Positions 30,750-33,415 of a stretch of DNA of 33,415 nt are shown piece after piece. Every line of letters starts with the position of its first letter. Positions within the stretch are counted from its first letter, which is position 1. A program made the position numbers and the translations under genes. A model generated the notes under the pieces. That model had not been told where the DNA came from. It worked only from the letters and a program-made list of their open reading frames with translations, and made no database searches. Source of the DNA: an uncultured Mediterraneibacter sp. (GTDB lineage: Bacteria; Bacillota; Clostridia; Lachnospirales; Lachnospiraceae); contig CALWAR010000050.1 in NCBI GenBank assembly GCA_944375765.1, forward strand, positions 1 to 33,415, written 5' to 3'.

Positions 30750-31694
30750 TCAGTCTCTGATCTGAGAGAGCACTTCTTTCAGCTCGTCCGCCGATCTTTT
30801 CAGCTTTTCTTCCTCTTCCTCGCTCAGATTGATCTCCAGCACCTGCTCAGCCCCTTTATTTCCTATGATGGTGGGGATGCTCAGGCACAGCCCGCTCAGT
30901 CCGTATTCACCGTTCAGGGAGACTGATACAGGTACTACTGTATGGCTGTCTCTGACGATCGCCTCCGCGATCCTGGAGGCCGCCATGCCGATCCCGTAGT
31001 ATGTGGCGCCTTTTCTCTCTATGATCTCATAGGCGCTGTCCCGTACCGCGTGATAGATCTCGTCCATCTCCGCTGAAAAATCATCGAAGCCGCGCAGTCT
31101 GGCAAAGTCTCTGATCCCTATCCCGTATACATTCGCGCAGCTCCACACAGCCAGCTCGCTGTCGCCGTGCTCTCCCGCGATGAACGCATGTACGTTCCTG
31201 CTGTCTACATCCAGTTTCTGACTGAGAAGATATTTCAGTCTCGCCGTATCGAGCACAGTGCCTGAGCCGATCACCCGTTCTTTCGGGAAGCCGGACTCCT
31301 GAAAGGCAACCTGCGTGAGGATATCCACCGGATTCGACACAACGAGGAGGATCCCCTCGCATTTCACACGCTTGATCTCACTGATGATGGATCTCATGAT
31401 CCTTGAATTCTTCTGGACGAGATCCAGCCTCGTCTCTCCGGGCTTCTGGTTTGCTCCCGCCGTGATGATGACGACCGAGGCGTCCGCGATGTCCTCATAG
31501 CTTCCCGCCGTGATATCCATGGAATGTGCGAACGGCAGCCCGTGACTGATGTCCATCGCCTCTCCCTCTTCTTTCGCCTGTACTGCATCGATGAGTACAA
31601 GCTCTGAAAATGTCCCTTTCTGCATCAGTGTATAAGCGATCGTCGATCCTACGAATCCGCACCCGATCACTGCCGCTTTCTGTATGTTTATCAT
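30750..31694 (-). CDS. ldh: L-lactate dehydrogenase
   Basis: A 314-residue NAD-dependent enzyme that reduces pyruvate to lactate to regenerate NAD in fermentation. The Rossmann loop is GCGFVGST (11-18). ANQKPGETR (81-89) carries the specificity residue Q83, which marks lactate rather than malate dehydrogenase. D149 and R152 (LDTARLK) and catalytic H176 (GEHGDSE) are present. Length is standard. AAAGGAGG precedes the ATG by 9 nt. The allosteric fructose-bisphosphate site was not assessed. It is a single gene with its own promoter and a perfect dyad downstream of the start of transcription. Confidence 0.95.
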   Translation of the reverse strand: MINIQKAAVIGCGFVGSTIAYTLMQKGTFSELVLIDAVQAKEEGEAMDISHGLPFAHSMDITAGSYEDIADASVVIITAGANQKPGETRLDLVQKNSRIMRSIISEIKRVKCEGILLVVSNPVDILTQVAFQESGFPKERVIGSGTVLDTARLKYLLSQKLDVDSRNVHAFIAGEHGDSELAVWSCANVYGIGIRDFARLRGFDDFSAEMDEIYHAVRDSAYEIIERKGATYYGIGMAASRIAEAIVRDSHTVVPVSVSLNGEYGLSGLCLSIPTIIGNKGAEQVLEINLSEEEEEKLKRSADELKEVLSQIRD

Positions 31695-31753
31695 TTTTGT
31701 TTTCCTCCTTTTTCCATATTGATATTCTCCTCATATTATTCTTCTGCACTTAA

Positions 31754-31772
31754 TCCTAGTAATTTACTAGGA
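31754..31772. promoter_or_regulatory. Perfect 19-bp dyad in the lactate dehydrogenase leader
   Basis: TCCTAGTAA, one base, TTACTAGGA: 9-bp arms without mismatch. It begins 16 bp downstream of the promoter -10 element, where a bound repressor would block elongation or open-complex escape. It does not match the Rex (TTGTGA-N6-TCACAA) or CcpA consensus. Confidence 0.6.
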
Positions 31773-31787
31773 ATTATTTACAGGTTT

Positions 31788-31815
31788 ATTATATAATATT
31801 TCCCGGAAAAATCAA
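31788..31815 (-). promoter_or_regulatory. Lactate dehydrogenase promoter, TTGATT-N16-TATAAT
   Basis: On the - strand TTGATT (31810-31815), 16 bp, TATAAT (31788-31793), about 95 bp before the start codon. Confidence 0.6.
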
Positions 31816-31903
31816 TAGGAGGCGCGGTATTTTTTTCCATTCATGAAAATGAGAAAAGACGTCGGGAGAAATATTGGAATAGAAACGCAGCATAAAGAAA
31901 AAT

Positions 31904-31932
31904 TTTACTTTATATGTAAATTCGATTATAAT
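31904..31932 (+). promoter_or_regulatory. Promoter of the AAA-ATPase gene, TTTACT-N17-TATAAT
   Basis: TTTACT (31904-31909), 17 bp, and a consensus TATAAT (31927-31932), about 50 bp before the start codon. Confidence 0.45.
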
Positions 31933-31983
31933 AGAGAAAACTGCTGTAGCTCAACTAATAAAACCAGGTAAGGCGGTGATGCA

Positions 31984-33415
31984 ATGGCACGAGTTGTTGG
32001 AATTGGTTTACAGGATTTTTCAAAAATCCAGTATGAGAATGTTTTCTATGTAGATAAAACGAGATTTATTAAAGAATGGTGGGACTCGAAAGACGAGGTT
32101 ACACTGATTACCAGACCGAGACGTTTTGGAAAGACCCTTACTATGAGTATGGTTGAACAGTTTTTCTCTGTTGAATACGCAGAAAATAAGTGTTTCCAGA
32201 ATATGGACATATGGAAAGAACAGAAATATCGGGAACTGCAGGGAACATATCCCGTTATTTCACTTACATTCTCTTCTATTAAAGAAAGAAATTATCAGGA
32301 AAAAAAAAAAAAAATTTGTGCAACAATTCAAATGTTGTATCAAAAGTACCGGTTCCTTATAGACGAAGAAGTTTTAAGCAGGCAGGAAAAAGAAGAGTTT
32401 CTGAGGTTTTCTGCTGATACACCGGAGTATGAGGCTTCCCTGACGTTAAAAAAACTGTCGGCTTATTTAAATCGATATTATGGGAAAAATGTGATAATTT
32501 TACTGGATGAATATGATACGCCTATGCAGGAGGCCTATGTAAAAGGATATTGGCAGGATCTGGCAGACTTTATCAGAAATCTGTTAAATGTAACCTTTAA
32601 AGATAATCCATATTTGGCCAGAGGTATTATGACAGGTATTACCAGAATCAGCAAAGAATCTATTTTCTCAGATTTGAATCATTTGAAAATCGTAACAGCT
32701 ACGTCGAATAAATATGCGGATTGTTTTGGTTTTACTAAGGAAGAAGTTTTAAATTCATTAAAAGAATATGGGCTTGAGGATCGAAAAGATGAAGTGAAAA
32801 AATGGTATAACGGCTTCTGTTTTGGAAATACGAAAGATATTTATAATCCATGGTCTATTCTTAATTATCTGGATAATCGGGCTGCCGCGCCTTATTGGGT
32901 AAATACCAGCAGCAACCATTTGATCGGAAAACTCCTGCAGGAAGGAAATAAACAGGTTAAGGAGTCTTTTGAGAAATTACTTCGCAGAGAATGTATATAT
33001 ACAGAAATTGATGAGCAGATTGTATATGATCAGTTAGATATTGATGAAAATGCTATTTGGAGTTTGATGCTGGCGAGCGGCTATTTAAAAATCAATAATA
33101 GTAGGGTTAAGGAGACAAGCGATGAATGGGATCAGGTTTATGAATTGAGCGTTACGAACTTTGAAGTGCTGGTTATGCTGAAAAAACTGGTGCGCAGTTG
33201 GTTTTCTCCTTCAGCTTCAAATTATAATGAGTTTATTAAAGCATTGCTGCAAGATGACATTAAAGCTATGAACCTATATATGAACCGCATTGCTCTATCT
33301 GTGTTCAGCTTCTTTGACACTGGGAAAAAACCATCTGAGGCAACAGAACCAGAGCGTTTTTATCATGGATTCGTGCTGGGACTTATAGTTGATCTTGAGG
33401 AACGCTATCGTATAA
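31984..33415 (+). CDS. AAA-ATPase-like / PD-(D/E)XK nuclease family protein, partial
   Basis: The frame starts MARVVGIGLQDFSKIQYENV behind AAGGCGGTGATGCA and stays open for 477 codons to the window edge, so the C terminus is missing. FYVDKTRFIKEW, the Walker A-like RPRRFGKTLT, the Walker B-like VIILLDEYDTPM, TGITRISKESIFSDLNHL and WYNGFCFG are hallmarks of the AAA-ATPase-like family (PF09820), whose members normally end in a DUF1703 nuclease-like domain; that end lies beyond the window. These genes are often present in many copies in gut Firmicutes and Bacteroidetes, and their role is unknown. Codon use is richer in A and T than in the neighbours, which suggests acquisition. A 15-A run at 32300-32314 codes for part of a lysine stretch and could cause frameshift switching. 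Confidence 0.85.
   Translation, partial: MARVVGIGLQDFSKIQYENVFYVDKTRFIKEWWDSKDEVTLITRPRRFGKTLTMSMVEQFFSVEYAENKCFQNMDIWKEQKYRELQGTYPVISLTFSSIKERNYQEKKKKICATIQMLYQKYRFLIDEEVLSRQEKEEFLRFSADTPEYEASLTLKKLSAYLNRYYGKNVIILLDEYDTPMQEAYVKGYWQDLADFIRNLLNVTFKDNPYLARGIMTGITRISKESIFSDLNHLKIVTATSNKYADCFGFTKEEVLNSLKEYGLEDRKDEVKKWYNGFCFGNTKDIYNPWSILNYLDNRAAAPYWVNTSSNHLIGKLLQEGNKQVKESFEKLLRRECIYTEIDEQIVYDQLDIDENAIWSLMLASGYLKINNSRVKETSDEWDQVYELSVTNFEVLVMLKKLVRSWFSPSASNYNEFIKALLQDDIKAMNLYMNRIALSVFSFFDTGKKPSEATEPERFYHGFVLGLIVDLEERYRI
32300..32314 (+). repeat. Homopolymer A15 inside the AAA-ATPase gene
   Basis: Fifteen A in a row within the codons for EKKKKI. As given, the frame is kept across it; gain or loss of one A would stop translation soon after. 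Confidence 0.9.

Overview
The window looks like a chromosome segment of a spore-forming, strictly anaerobic gut Firmicute of the Lachnospiraceae type (Clostridium cluster XIVa). Pointers: both dipicolinate synthase subunits, a coenzyme-B12-dependent ribonucleotide reductase, an anaerobic sulfatase-maturase-type radical SAM enzyme, 2-hydroxyacyl-CoA dehydratase-type iron-sulfur proteins, FeoAB, strong AGGAGG ribosome sites and balanced G+C. The species cannot be named from sequence alone. No rRNA, tRNA, CRISPR array, insertion sequence or phage module was seen.

Layout. 1-262: two hairpins and a strong promoter that together look like an unannotated small RNA gene. 263-3644 (-): spoVFA, spoVFB and an asparagine synthase, probably one sporulation operon. 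3726-7439 (-): a LysR regulator, an iron alcohol dehydrogenase broken by an internal deletion, and a MATE exporter. 7521-7850 (+): decayed remnant of a second LysR regulator. 7970-8377 (+): a stand-alone response regulator, convergent with a FapA/DUF342 protein (8470-10137, -). 10252-12537 (-): class II ribonucleotide reductase behind two tandem NrdR boxes. 12729-14692: a ROK kinase divergent from an AraC regulator.

14672-19478 (-): a tight four-gene operon (DUF2229 protein, HgdB-like protein, HgdC-like ATPase, anSME-like radical SAM enzyme), preceded by a Fe-S protein gene. The first three form a split ATP-driven low-potential electron-transfer module whose substrate is unknown; this is the best candidate here for an undescribed biochemical system. 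19677-20228 (+): a lipoprotein. 20488-24058 (+): a five-gene ABC-transporter operon with its own YtrA-type GntR repressor and a matching palindrome inside its promoter.

24165-30701: a metal island. A DtxR-type regulator is divergent from feoA, feoB, a fused FeoB-associated/HMA protein, an atypical Fur-family gene, a 26-residue membrane peptide, a DUF6110 protein and a P1B-like ATPase. The same TTAG-N6-CTAA-like dyad lies at the feoA promoter, before feoB, and at the promoter of the ATPase unit, which suggests one regulon that joins iron import to a metal pump. 30750-31694 (-): lactate dehydrogenase with a perfect 19-bp dyad downstream of its promoter. 31984-end (+): a more A+T-rich AAA-ATPase/PD-(D/E)XK-type gene, cut by the window edge and carrying a 15-A tract.
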